A DNA stretch of 64,000 nucleotides from CBDCNP01 sp965222425 (GCA_965222425.1 CBDCTW010000018.1:434001-498000); one strand, 5' to 3'; shown: positions 16,685 to 25,558, counted from the stretch's first letter. Translations and numbers: made by a program. The notes: generated by a model not told the origin, from the letters alone.

Positions 16685-18228
16685 TCGGTCTCCAAGCTGC
16701 GAATAGCCTCTGGCAGCTTGCGAATCAAATCGGTTGCGATGAGAGACGTTCCCCCGATTTTTTCGGCCGCGAGATCACCGGCTAGGCCGTGCAGATAGAC
16801 TCCAAGGCGCAAAGCGACATCGATCGGTTGTCTCGAGAGAATCGCTCCGACGATACCGGTCAACACGTCCCCGGTGCCTCCAGTTGCCATCCCGGGATTC
16901 CCGGTCAGGTTTATGTAAACCTGGCCCGCGGGGTCAGAAATGAGACTGCGATAACCCTTGAGCACAACGAATGCCTTCGTCAGCGACGAGAGACGGCGCA
17001 CAGACTCGAGCCTGTTCGCTTGAATTTCGCTCGAGGTGCACCCGAGTATTCGGGCAGCTTCACCGGCGTGCGGAGTGAGAGCGAGTGGTCGGTTCGGTGG
17101 GAGAGCGGCTGCATCTCCTTCGAAAGCGTTGAGGCCATCGGCGTCGATCACTACTGGGAGCTCCGTTTCTCGCACCAGCTTCTTCACCAAAGCTACCGTG
17201 TCGGGATCGCGACCGAGCCCGGGGCCTATCGCCAACGCGGTCTTGCCGACTAGAAGGCCTTTCAACCGAGCGTACGCAGCCTGGGAGATAGCGCCCTCCG
17301 TCGTTTCCTCGAGAGGCTCCCACATGGACTCCGGCAGAGCGGGAGCCATGAGGGGAAGTGCTCCGCGCGCCGAGGCCACGGTCACCAGGCCCACCCCAGA
17401 ACGGAGTGCGGCATTCGCCGCCATCACTGCGGCTCCAGGTTTCCCTCGCGATCCACCGACGATCAAGAGATGGCCGAAGTCACCCTTGTGCGCATCGGGC
17501 TCACGTTTGGGCAGGAAGGAAACCAAAGACTCGGCCTCGACGGTTTGAAGCCGACTGCCGACGCTTGCCAGCACGGGTTCCGGGATTCCGATATCCACGA
17601 CCTCGAGCCGACCCGCGCGAGTCGAGGCGGGGGGGAGCAAGTGGCAGACCTTCGGAGCCGCCAGGGCTACCGTCAAGTCGGCCCCCAGGGCTTCGCCGGG
17701 TATCTCTCCTGTATCCGAAGAGAGGCCAGAAGGCACATCCACCGATACCTTGAAGCCGGGAATTTCGTTGAGGTCACGGATCGCCGTCTGGAGCAGGCCG
17801 CGTGCCGCCTTAGTCAAACCGGTTCCGAGCAGGGCGTCGACGACAACGTCGGAGCGAGCGATCTCGGAGAGGGCGACCCGCCATTTCGGCTCATCGGGCA
17901 CGGCCTCGACGGAGAGGCCGAGCTTCTGAGCCGCTACGAGGTTGTCTTTCGCATCGCCTTTGAGTTCTTCGAATCGGCAGAGTAGCCAAGCACGGGCGGC
18001 GACGTCGTGGGTCGCCAGATATCTCAAAACCACTAGCCCGTCGCCTCCGTTGTTGCCCTTTCCACATAGCACGACGACCTTCCGCGAGCGAAGATCGGGG
18101 AGCGTTCGCTCGATCGTCCGAACCACCGCTCGCCCGGCACTCTCCATGAGAGCCCGGCCTGGTATGCCGATTTCTTCGATGGTGCGGCGATCGGCCTCAC
18201 GCATTTCGGAAGCCGTGAGCACCTGCAT
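16681..18228 (-). CDS. nnrD: bifunctional NAD(P)H-hydrate epimerase / ADP-dependent NAD(P)H-hydrate dehydratase
   Basis: 515 residues, two enzymes in one chain that repair hydrated NAD(P)H. The N-terminal YjeF_N epimerase (about 1-215) shows MREADRRTIEEIGIPG, LMESAGRAV and GKGNNGGDGL. The C-terminal ribokinase-like dehydratase (about 235-510) shows LLIVGGSRGKPGAA, AIGPGLGRD, LTPHAGEAARILG and the GGTGDVLTG anion hole. First gene of a minus-strand operon (nnrE/D, tsaE, dapA-like, sulfatase), divergent from the aminotransferase at 18334. Confidence 0.95.
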   Translation of the reverse strand: MQVLTASEMREADRRTIEEIGIPGRALMESAGRAVVRTIERTLPDLRSRKVVVLCGKGNNGGDGLVVLRYLATHDVAARAWLLCRFEELKGDAKDNLVAAQKLGLSVEAVPDEPKWRVALSEIARSDVVVDALLGTGLTKAARGLLQTAIRDLNEIPGFKVSVDVPSGLSSDTGEIPGEALGADLTVALAAPKVCHLLPPASTRAGRLEVVDIGIPEPVLASVGSRLQTVEAESLVSFLPKREPDAHKGDFGHLLIVGGSRGKPGAAVMAANAALRSGVGLVTVASARGALPLMAPALPESMWEPLEETTEGAISQAAYARLKGLLVGKTALAIGPGLGRDPDTVALVKKLVRETELPVVIDADGLNAFEGDAAALPPNRPLALTPHAGEAARILGCTSSEIQANRLESVRRLSSLTKAFVVLKGYRSLISDPAGQVYINLTGNPGMATGGTGDVLTGIVGAILSRQPIDVALRLGVYLHGLAGDLAAEKIGGTSLIATDLIRKLPEAIRSLETD

Positions 18229-18333
18229 GGTCTAACAGTATATATCGCCGTTTAGCTGACGGTCACGGCGTCTTGACGCACTCTGCGCTGCAGTCTAGGC
18301 TTAAGCGCTTCCGCGAGACGTGTCGGAGGGTCC

Positions 18334-19197
18334 ATGGCCATTCGGATCAGTGTGAACGGAAAGTTGGGGAACGAGCAGGATCTCATGCTGTCTCCGCTGG
18401 ATCTGGGTTTCGTCTTTGGCGCCAGCGTTTACGAGACGATCCGCACTTACAACGGTCGCCCGTTCCTTTTGGAGCGGCACCTGAAGCGGCTTCAAGAGTC
18501 GGCGACGAGCATTCACATCCCTCTCGACGTGACCAAAGAAGAGCTGACCGATCGGGTGGAAAAGACTTTGGCAGCCGCTTCGAATCGCGAGTCCTACGTT
18601 CGTATCATTGTGTCGGCGGGGGTGGGAGCACTCGACTATCGACGAGGCGACGGCGAGGTGCCGCGTCCTACGGTCGTGATTCTTGTGAAGCCACTGCCTG
18701 AAGTGCCGCCACGGCTTTACGAGGAAGGGGTTCGCGTGGCTCTCGTGGGTGTGGTCAGAAACCATCCGAAGAGCGTGAGCCCACACATCAAATCCTCGAG
18801 CCTTCTCAACAACATGTTCGCGATGCGAGAAGCACAGTCCCGAGGTGCCGAGGAAGCCGTGATGTTGAACTATCGAGGGGAGGTCGCAGAGGGATCTCAG
18901 AGCAACATCTTCCTGGTTCGGGAACGGGCGGTCCGGACTCCTTCCGAGAGAGCGGGGATCTTAGCTGGAATCACTCGAGAGTTAGTCCTGGACCTGGCCA
19001 AAGAAGCGGGCTTCAAAACGCGCGAGGATATCATATCTCCCGACGAGCTTCGGCAAGCGGCTGAGGTGTTCATCACGAGTAGCACCAAAGAAATCTTGCC
19101 GGTGGTAGCGGTGGACGACACTCAGATCGGTGATGGACGGCCGGGAGAGGCTACCGTGGCCCTGCTCAAGGCCTACCGGGAGAGAGTGAGCGCCTAG
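18334..19197 (+). CDS. class IV PLP-dependent aminotransferase
   Basis: 287 residues, GGAGG ribosome-binding site. Fold-type IV pattern: LGFVFGASVYETIRTYNGRPFLLERHLKRL, the PLP Lys in HIKSSSLLNNM, and EAVMLNYRGEVAEGSQSNIF followed by GILAGITRELVL. The family covers branched-chain aminotransferase (IlvE), D-amino acid transaminase and aminodeoxychorismate lyase (PabC). The length and the EGSQSNIF/GITR motifs fit an IlvE- or Dat-like enzyme, but the substrate cannot be fixed from sequence alone. No ilv or pab genes are adjacent. Confidence 0.87.
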   Translation: MAIRISVNGKLGNEQDLMLSPLDLGFVFGASVYETIRTYNGRPFLLERHLKRLQESATSIHIPLDVTKEELTDRVEKTLAAASNRESYVRIIVSAGVGALDYRRGDGEVPRPTVVILVKPLPEVPPRLYEEGVRVALVGVVRNHPKSVSPHIKSSSLLNNMFAMREAQSRGAEEAVMLNYRGEVAEGSQSNIFLVRERAVRTPSERAGILAGITRELVLDLAKEAGFKTREDIISPDELRQAAEVFITSSTKEILPVVAVDDTQIGDGRPGEATVALLKAYRERVSA

Positions 19198-19200
19198 GCA

Positions 19201-20766
19201 CTAGATCCGCCGCTCCACGTCCGGGAAGCTTTGCCAAACAAGAACGCCGCAAAACCGATCGCCCTCCGTGCAACGCGGTGAGACGACACCGTTCCGTACC
19301 ACACACGGCGGCCCAATGTAACGGGCGATGCGAGGATGCACGCGTCGCACCTGATCGAGCTCGTCGATGGAGGATCGATAGATCTCCTCCTGGGCGTTGA
19401 AACACGTCCGCATCGTCCACTTGTGCAAGAGGTGGATCAGCGAGCCGGACTCGACGAAACGAACCGCCTTCGCATTGGGCAGCACGTAGAGCGCCCATTC
19501 GAGCGGCACCCCTAGTTCCAAGAGACGGTTCTTCGCGTCCCACGCCCCGTCCATCGCCTCGCGATAGAGGGATAGTGCAGTAGGGTTGGCTTCGATCAAG
19601 CTCGGGACGACGTAGTCGGGCCGTGCGGTGTCGGTCAAGGTCATGAGCGGTCGTGAGCCGGGGACCATGCGGTGCCGTTGATCCTGAGAATCCGCGGTAT
19701 GGCTGATCTTCTTCGAGAAGGCATAGCTTGCGTGGTTGAGCGCGCGCATGATGGGTGAGTGAACTGCGACGTTCATCGTGTCGGTTCGCAGGGGGTTGAG
19801 ATGCGGATCCAATATACGACGGAGTGCCTCCTCGGTCGTGAGCTGCTCGCTCGATAGTCCCAGAACCGCGCGCAAGGCATCGGCGACGACCGTTTCCGCG
19901 TCATCAGAATGGTCGATGAGCTTCGCGGTGCGTCCATCGAGTTTACGGTCGAACTCCTCACAGAAAGAGTCGGCGTTTTGCTGCAGCTCGGGGAAGCCGA
20001 ACTCCGGAAGCTCATCCTTGCCAAGCGGGGGCTCGCCGATCTTTTCGAAAAATAGGGGATCAATATCCCTGACGGCATTGACCATGGAGTCGATCACCAG
20101 GCCTGCTTCGTAAGGAACGTCGCTGGCGTGCTGCATGCGTCGAAGCCGGTGAAGGGTGATCCCGGAGATGGTGTGAATCATGGAGGTGAAAGCCGCGATC
20201 GGGATGACGTAGCGCGCCGTCTCGAGGGCCTTTTTCTCTGCTTCTCGCGCAATTCGCTTCCGCCGCTTTGCTTTCTTGGTCGATCCGTTCTCGTGGAAGT
20301 TGCGCAGGTCGGCCATGATCTCCCAGGTATCGCTTTCTAAAATCTCTGTGAGTCGCCGGTAGTATTCCCAGGCTTTCACGATGGTCGACTTGTAAACTGT
20401 CTCGGCTTCCGGGTTCAGGGGAGGAACGAAGGCATGCACTTCATCCAGCCGGACGAAACGTTGGCTCGACTGTTCGGAGTTATAGAACGGATAGCTGTGC
20501 AGCAAGCTCCAAACGAACTGGCGAGAGATATTCTCCATTCCGAATACGAAGTGCGCGTGCTGATAGACGGTATGATGCCCTCCGTTGTAGGTGGCCCGAC
20601 TGATGGACTCCCGCTGCCGGTCGGTGATCTCCGAGCTCTCTACGACCCGCGGCATATAGCAGGTACGAGCGGCGGCCATCGAGAGGTCGAAGGGATCGCT
20701 GAAGAAGGAGAGGAGTCGAATCCGGGGCGATTGCTTGACGAGATGCTGGGCGGGCTCTGTAACCAT
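19201..20766 (-). CDS. thyX: FAD-dependent thymidylate synthase, large two-domain form
   Basis: 521 residues, about twice the normal ThyX length. The first half has the N-terminal ThyX fold (MAAARTCYMPR..., YNGGHHTVYQHAHFVFG, RQFVWSLLHSYPFYNSEQSSQR) but lacks the RHR of the flavin-binding RHRxxS motif. The second half contains QRHRMVPGSRP and a C-terminal ThyX-like block (YVLPNAKAVRFVESGSLIHL, then MRTCFNAQEEI). The signature thus seems divided between two halves. Long ThyX homologues of this type are known in several phyla, and their activity as dTMP synthases is plausible but not certain. Convergent with the aminotransferase gene, 3 bp apart. Confidence 0.8.
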   Translation of the reverse strand: MVTEPAQHLVKQSPRIRLLSFFSDPFDLSMAAARTCYMPRVVESSEITDRQRESISRATYNGGHHTVYQHAHFVFGMENISRQFVWSLLHSYPFYNSEQSSQRFVRLDEVHAFVPPLNPEAETVYKSTIVKAWEYYRRLTEILESDTWEIMADLRNFHENGSTKKAKRRKRIAREAEKKALETARYVIPIAAFTSMIHTISGITLHRLRRMQHASDVPYEAGLVIDSMVNAVRDIDPLFFEKIGEPPLGKDELPEFGFPELQQNADSFCEEFDRKLDGRTAKLIDHSDDAETVVADALRAVLGLSSEQLTTEEALRRILDPHLNPLRTDTMNVAVHSPIMRALNHASYAFSKKISHTADSQDQRHRMVPGSRPLMTLTDTARPDYVVPSLIEANPTALSLYREAMDGAWDAKNRLLELGVPLEWALYVLPNAKAVRFVESGSLIHLLHKWTMRTCFNAQEEIYRSSIDELDQVRRVHPRIARYIGPPCVVRNGVVSPRCTEGDRFCGVLVWQSFPDVERRI

Positions 20767-20884
20767 CCTCGATTGAGTTCCTGAGGGCGCTATCGTATCA
20801 CACCTCTTCCGGGGTAGTTGGCCTATAAGGGAGGGAACTTGGGGCAGAGATCGAGGAGCCTGCGACCTGCAGGGCTCAGACGGC

Positions 20885-21100
20885 TCACGTTCCGCCCCAG
20901 CCGATGGTTACGTTTCCGTCTTCGACGACCACCGGAACGCTACGCCTGCCGTCTGAGAACTCGAGCATTCGCTTCATTCCTTCTTGATCCTTCTTGACGT
21001 CGACGTACTCGACCGGGGTGTTCTTCTTGGCGAAATCCTCACGGGCCGCCGTGGTATAGGGTCAGCCCGATTTACCGAAGATAATAACTTCACTTTCCAT
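20885..21100 (-). CDS. glutaredoxin-like selenoprotein (Uxx-star family), Sec at codon 13
   Basis: 71 residues with an in-frame UGA as codon 13 (21062-21064): MESEVIIFGKSG-Sec-PYTTAARED, then VEYVDVKK, SVPVVVEDG and the end VTIGWGGT. This is a thioredoxin-fold protein in which the usual CxxC is U-P-Y-T, and V-P-V is the cis-Pro loop. It matches the known Uxx-star seleno/thioredoxin-like family. After the UGA, CCACGG, loop CGGC, CCGUGAGG forms a hairpin with a loop 13 nt downstream and G at its second position, as in bacterial SECIS elements. Gene callers that treat UGA as stop miss it. Lies 118 bp upstream of thyX. An ISL3 remnant is inserted 12 nt before the start. Confidence 0.88.
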
Positions 21101-21119
21101 GGCTCTAGTCTAACAAACA

Positions 21120-21791
21120 GGGTCTACGCGGATTCGTGTGGGTAAGTCCTGACGGAAAACAGTGTAACTCATTGTGTGGAAAAGGTATCGAGTACTTCAT
21201 CAGGTGCTGAAAAGTGGTCCATTTTTAGGATAGGCTAACCGAGTGAAAAATTCCCAGTCGATCCGCTCGCTGTTTGCGCTGCCAGGTTTCGTGGCTGGTG
21301 CCGGATTGAAGGGTGTATTCGATGACCGATACGCCCGCGTCATCCAGCTCAAGAGGCGAAAAAAACAGCTGTTTGCTCTTACTGTGGGCAACGGTGCCGG
21401 GGGCGCTATGACAAGCAAATGTGCCGGGTCCGCGACCTGTCGTTGGCAGGCTGGCGGATCTCTCTGGAATACGAGCGTTGGCGCGTCAACTGTCCTGGGT
21501 GCGGCGGTTTGCATGTAGAACACCTGGACTGGCTGGCGAACAACTCGCGCTACACCTAGCGTTTTGCGACGCATGTGGGCAAGCTGTGCCGGGATATGCC
21601 GGACAAGGCGGTGGCCGAGATGGAACGTCTGCGCCTCCTAGTTGAAGGGGTCAACAACAAAATCCGTGTGCTGCAACGACGCGCCTACGGCTATCGCGAC
21701 GAGGAATATCTCAAGCTGAAGATCGTGGCGGCATTCCTTCCGCCATTACCCAGAAATGCCGTCTTCAACCCACACGAATCCGCGTAGACCC
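21120..21791 (+). mobile_element. ISL3-family element, internally deleted and non-autonomous
   Basis: 672 bp bounded by perfect 24-bp terminal inverted repeats (21120-21143 and 21768-21791, beginning GGGTCTACGCGGATTCG). It is flanked by a perfect 8-bp target duplication AACAAACA (21112-21119 and 21792-21799). Eight-bp duplications are typical of ISL3. The transposase is decayed (see next entry), so movement would need an enzyme in trans. The original site was a palindrome CTAGTCT...AGACTAG just upstream of the selenoprotein start. Confidence 0.88.
21243..21787 (+). pseudogene. ISL3 transposase remnant
   Basis: The reading frame begins at GTG 21243. It loses frame in an A-run near 21358-21366, after which the zinc-finger region reads CSYCGQRCRGRYDKQ. 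It continues with RVRDLSLAGWRISLEYERW and CPGCGGLHVEHLDWLA, then meets an amber stop at 21557. After HVGKLCRDMPDKAVAEMERL it jumps to the family C-terminus (VEGVNNKIRVLQRRAYG), so most of the catalytic DDE domain is deleted. Confidence 0.82.
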
Positions 21792-21895
21792 AACAAACAA
21801 AAGACTAGACAGGATAACAGGATGGACAGGATGGTCGGTTGATCGTGAACCGCCCCGGGTTTCCCGGAGACTCCAACTCTTGAGAGGATGGAGTC

Positions 21896-22216
21896 ATGAC
21901 AAGACGAAGCAGGTATTCACCGGAGGTAAAAGAGCGCGCAGTGCGGATGGTTTTCGACCAGCAGGCTCAGCACGAATCTCAGTGGTCAGCGATCTCATCG
22001 ATTGCGTCGAAGATTGACTGTACGCGGGAAACGCTACGCACGTGGGTGCGTCGAGCAGAGCGTGATGCTGGGAAACGAGCGGGACTGACGACGGACGAGC
22101 GTCAGCGGCTGAAGGAGCTTGAGCGAGAGAACCGTGAGCTCAAGCGGGCGAACGAGATCCTTCGCAAGGCGTCGGCGTTTTTCGCCCAGGCGGAGCTCGA
22201 CCGCCGACCGAGGTGA
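21896..22216 (+). CDS. IS3-family transposase OrfA
   Basis: 106 residues: a helix-turn-helix (RYSPEVKERAVRMVFDQ..., SIASKIDCTRETLRTWVRRAE) and a C-terminal leucine-zipper-like coiled coil (LKELERENRELKRANEIL). OrfA binds the element ends. Its stop overlaps the GTG of orfB by 4 bp; in intact IS3 elements a programmed -1 shift here gives the OrfAB transposase. Confidence 0.93.
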   Translation: MTRRSRYSPEVKERAVRMVFDQQAQHESQWSAISSIASKIDCTRETLRTWVRRAERDAGKRAGLTTDERQRLKELERENRELKRANEILRKASAFFAQAELDRRPR

Positions 22217-23129
22217 GTGTGTTGTTCGTGGACGCGAACCGTGAGAGTTACGGGGTCGAGCCGATCTGCCGGATGCTTCCGATCGCCCCGTCGACCTATT
22301 ACGAGCAGAAAGCGCGAGAGAAGGACCCAAGCCGCCTGCCAGCGAGAGCGAAGCGCGACGTCCAACTCCGCGGCGAGATTCGTCGTGTACGGCAAGAGAA
22401 CTTTGACGTGTATGGCGTGCGCAAGGTCTGGCGTCAGCTGTGCCGTGAGGGCCGCGACGTGGCTCGATGCACGGTGGCCCGTCTGATGCGTGAAATGGGC
22501 CTCCAGGGGGCGGTCCGTGGACGTCGATTCAAGACGACGAAGCCGGATTCGAGCGGCGCTCGCCCGATGGACCTCGTGGAGCGCGACTTCAACGCCACAC
22601 GCCCGAACGAGCTCTGGGTCTCGGACCTGACCTACGTTGCCACGTGGCCGGCTTCGTGTATGTCGCCTTCGTCATCGACGTCTTCGCTCGACTCATCGTC
22701 GGTTGGCGAGCGACGACATCGTTGACTGCCGGCATCGCTCTCGATGCGTTGGAGCAGGCGCTGCACGAGCGCCGACTAAACCCAGAAGATACATTGGTGC
22801 ATCACAGCGACCGCGGCGTGCAGTACGTCTCGATCCGTTACACCGAGCGGCTCGCCGAGGCGGGTATTGAGCCGTCCGTCGGCAGCCGAGGCGACTCTTA
22901 CGATAACGCTTTGGCTGAATCCATCATCGGCCTCTACAAGACCGAGGTGATCCGTCGACGTGGGCCCTGGCGTGGTCCTGAGGACGTCGAGTTCGCCACC
23001 CTCGAGTGGGTCCATTGGTACAACACGCAACGACTCTTGGAGCCGATCGGAAATGTCGCCCCCGTCGAGTACGAGATGAACTACTATCGGTCGCAGGAAG
23101 GCTCGCTAGAGATGGCGAGACTCAACTAA
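22213..23129 (+). pseudogene. IS3-family transposase OrfB, frameshifted
   Basis: The N-terminal part (22213 to about 22647) has the HTH_21 region and the first catalytic Asp in WVSDLTYVATW. A one-base deletion then shifts the frame, and the rest (from about 22644 in another frame) carries GFVYVAFVIDVFARLIVGW, the second Asp in HHSDRGVQY and the Glu in AESIIGLYKTEVI. All three DDE residues are present but not in one frame, so the copy is probably inactive. Confidence 0.9.
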
Positions 23130-23168
23130 AACAGTCTCCGGAAAACCCGGGGCGGTTCAGTTTTCGGT

Positions 23169-23945
23169 TTAGTCCATGGTTTGGCCGCCGCACAGGTTAT
23201 ACGTCTGTCCGGTGATCATTGAGGCGTCGTTCGAAGCCAAGTAGAGCACCAGCTTCGCCACTTCGTCCGGCTCGATAAACCGTTGCAGAGGGACCGCCGC
23301 AATTGCTTCCTCCCGAAACGCCTCCGCCGAGATCCCTAGAGCGGTTGCCGTTTCCTGAATGCCCTGGTCTGCCATGTCCGTGGAAACCCAACCGGGACAA
23401 ATAGCGTTGACCGTGATCTGCCGGGATGCGAGCTCCAATGCCAAGGCGCGTGTAAAACCTAGCAGACCGTGCTTGGAGGCGCAGTAGGCAGCGAAGGCAG
23501 GAACTCCAAACCGACCCAGGACAGAGGAAATGTTGATGATGCGTCCCCATCCCGAACCCATCAGATCGAGGGACGCCTTGGTGACCAGATAGGCCCCGGT
23601 AAGATTGGTGTCCAATATTTGATGCCAACGGTCATCGGAGGGATCGTCGATCGGAGTGCGGCCCGACACGCCGGCGTTGTTGACGACCACATGAAGCTTT
23701 CCCCACGTGCGGCCGATCTCGGCTATCGCTTCTTCGACCTCCGACTTGACCCGAACGTCACAACGTAGCGCAATGGCGCGCCTTTCCTCCCGGTTGAGGG
23801 CCTCCGCCAACTCTTCGATCTGTTCCACGTTCCGTGCCGCCAAGGCCACTTGGGCTCCCTCAGAGGCAAAGGCTTCGGCTATCGCGCGACCGATGCCGCG
23901 GCTGGCGCCGGTGATGAGTGCGACTCTTCCCATGAATCTTTTCAC
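23169..23945 (-). CDS. short-chain dehydrogenase/reductase
   Basis: 258 residues, classical SDR: cofactor motif TGASRGIGRA, NNAG, catalytic Ser in INISSVLG, YxxxK as YCASK, and PGWVSTDM. It ends with the GG-rich MITGQTYNLCGG typical of 3-oxoacyl-ACP reductase and 3-hydroxybutyrate dehydrogenase relatives. The stop is 9 bp from the end of the IS3 element. Its start overlaps the stop of the upstream NUDIX gene (ATGA), so the two are co-transcribed. Substrate undetermined. Confidence 0.9.
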   Translation of the reverse strand: MKRFMGRVALITGASRGIGRAIAEAFASEGAQVALAARNVEQIEELAEALNREERRAIALRCDVRVKSEVEEAIAEIGRTWGKLHVVVNNAGVSGRTPIDDPSDDRWHQILDTNLTGAYLVTKASLDLMGSGWGRIINISSVLGRFGVPAFAAYCASKHGLLGFTRALALELASRQITVNAICPGWVSTDMADQGIQETATALGISAEAFREEAIAAVPLQRFIEPDEVAKLVLYLASNDASMITGQTYNLCGGQTMD

Positions 23946-24481
23946 GGGCGTTTCCCCAGAGTGTTTTCGACAGTCATGAATCGGCCAATATAGTCTCGGA
24001 TCGCGTCTCTGGTACTAGTGAACGCGAGCTCCTCCCAAGGAATCCTTTCTGGCTCGTAGCCTCGCAATTCCAGGCATTCGTCGGCCGCCATGAGCTTGCC
24101 TCCAATGACCTCCGCGGCAAAGACCAATACCACCACCGGGGTGTTGGCGTAGGAGTAGACGTTGAGTAACTCGGAGAGCCGGACCTCGACGTTCATCTCC
24201 TCTCTGGTCTCTCTCAAGGCGGCCGCTTCGATGGTTTCACCTCGATCCACGAATCCACCCGGAAACACCCACTTTCCGTAAGACGGTTCGATCGCCCGTC
24301 GAGCGAGTATAATCCTCCCGTCTAGGGTGAAAATCGTGCCGGCGGCGACTTTGGGATCAAGAAAGAAAACGAACTCACACTTGGAGCAAACCAGACGTTC
24401 GGGTTCTCCCACCTTGAGGAGCCTCGATTCTAGTTGCCCGCCGCAGCGAGGACAAAACTTGTACTCTTCGCCCGCCAACAA
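23942..24481 (-). CDS. NUDIX hydrolase with N-terminal zinc ribbon
   Basis: 179 residues. A zinc ribbon (KFCPRCGGQLE ... LVCSKCEFVFF, about 8-40) precedes a NUDIX domain with the box GGFVDRGETIEAAALRETREEM (the last conserved Gly is Asn). The layout resembles NudC-type NADH/capped-RNA hydrolases and related ADP-ribose/NADH pyrophosphatases, but it lacks the long NudC N-terminal domain. Divergent from the gene at 24608. Confidence 0.88.
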   Translation of the reverse strand: MLAGEEYKFCPRCGGQLESRLLKVGEPERLVCSKCEFVFFLDPKVAAGTIFTLDGRIILARRAIEPSYGKWVFPGGFVDRGETIEAAALRETREEMNVEVRLSELLNVYSYANTPVVVLVFAAEVIGGKLMAADECLELRGYEPERIPWEELAFTSTRDAIRDYIGRFMTVENTLGKRP

Positions 24482-24607
24482 TCATCCCTTCGCGAGTTGG
24501 AGAAAACGATTTGATTCACCGACGATGAAGCCGCGAATGTATCACCGCCATTCCGCGAGTGTCAACGAATCCACTCCCCCTTTCAGGGCGAGAAAGGACG
24601 AAGGCCC

Positions 24608-25558
24608 ATGGCCCTGTTCTTCACCGAAGAAGATGTAGCACGGCTCCTCACTATGGACGACGCGGTGTCCGCAGTCGAAGACGCGTTTCGTCAGCTTGGC
24701 GAAGGGAGCGCCGTCAATCATCCTCGGGCGCGGGTTGGTCTTCCCGGCACCATGCTGCATGTGATGCCTGCCGGAAGCGCGGAATGGGGCCTGCTGGGAC
24801 TCAAAGCCTACATCGCGACGCGAACCGGGGCCCGGTTCCTATTCCATTTGTACGATGCGAGCGGACAACTCCAAGCGGTGATGGAGGCCGACCGCTTGGG
24901 ACAGATGCGGACGGGTGCAGCTAGCGGAGTCGCGACACGATTCCTGGCTCGAGAAGACGCCGCGACGGTTGGTATGTATGGGACCGGCTGGCAGGCTCGC
25001 TCCCAGCTAGAGGCGGTGGCGGCGGTCCGAAGTTTGACCCGTGCGCGTGTCTTTGGACGAGACGGAGAACGCCGGCGCCGATTTTGCGAGGAGATGAGCG
25101 AGTCTTTGGGCCTTGACGTGCAACCAACAGATGCACCAGAGGAAATTCCTGCAGGGGCCGACATCCTCATAACCGCGACGACGTCACGGGAGCCAGTCCT
25201 GCGCGGGGATTGGTTACGACCCGGGCAACACATCAACGCCGTCGGTGTGAACTTCGCCTACAAGAGGGAAGTGGATGGCGAGGTAGTACGCCGGTCGTCG
25301 TTCATCGTAGTCGACTCCAAGGAACAAGCACGCTTGGAGTGCGGCGATCTCATTGCTCCAGTATCGGAAGGTGAGCTCGAGTGGGACGACGTCTCGGAGC
25401 TCGGTCAGGTGGTGTGCGGGAAATCATCGGGTCGCCGCACGGATGAGGACATTACGCTTTTCGAATCGCAAGGAATCGCCATCGAGGATGTCGCGGTCGC
25501 GCGTAGGGTGTTCGAGCTCGGGCGAGAGCGTGGGGTAGGCGAAGCTCTACCCTTTTGA
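24608..25558 (+). CDS. ornithine cyclodeaminase/mu-crystallin family protein
   Basis: 316 residues. The features are FRQLGEGSAVNHPRARVGLP, GLKAYIATRTGARF, the family Asp/Arg region MEADRLGQMRTGAASGVATRFLA, the Rossmann motif GMYGTGWQARSQLEA, and ADILITATTSREPVLRGDWL. Members include ornithine cyclodeaminase, alanine dehydrogenase of archaeal type, and pyrroline/ketimine reductases. Which reaction applies here cannot be told. Its 3' end overlaps the convergent SRPBCC gene by 12 bp. Confidence 0.88.
   Translation: MALFFTEEDVARLLTMDDAVSAVEDAFRQLGEGSAVNHPRARVGLPGTMLHVMPAGSAEWGLLGLKAYIATRTGARFLFHLYDASGQLQAVMEADRLGQMRTGAASGVATRFLAREDAATVGMYGTGWQARSQLEAVAAVRSLTRARVFGRDGERRRRFCEEMSESLGLDVQPTDAPEEIPAGADILITATTSREPVLRGDWLRPGQHINAVGVNFAYKREVDGEVVRRSSFIVVDSKEQARLECGDLIAPVSEGELEWDDVSELGQVVCGKSSGRRTDEDITLFESQGIAIEDVAVARRVFELGRERGVGEALPF

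Larger units (their letters stand above)
21846..23159 (+). mobile_element. IS3-family insertion sequence
   Basis: 1314 bp with 27-bp imperfect terminal inverted repeats (21846-21872 and 23133-23159, one mismatch, beginning TGAACCGCCCCGGG). It contains overlapping orfA and a frameshifted orfB. No 3- or 4-bp target duplication is visible (left flank GATCG, right flank GTTTT). One end may therefore have been rearranged after insertion. It sits 9 bp past the stop of the SDR gene. Confidence 0.9.

Noticed and set aside
21805..21840. CRISPR-like short repeats (GACAGGATAACAGGATGGACAGGATGG)-type motif before the IS3 element
   Set aside because: Only about three irregular ACAGGAT units without spacers. 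It is a simple repeat, not an array.
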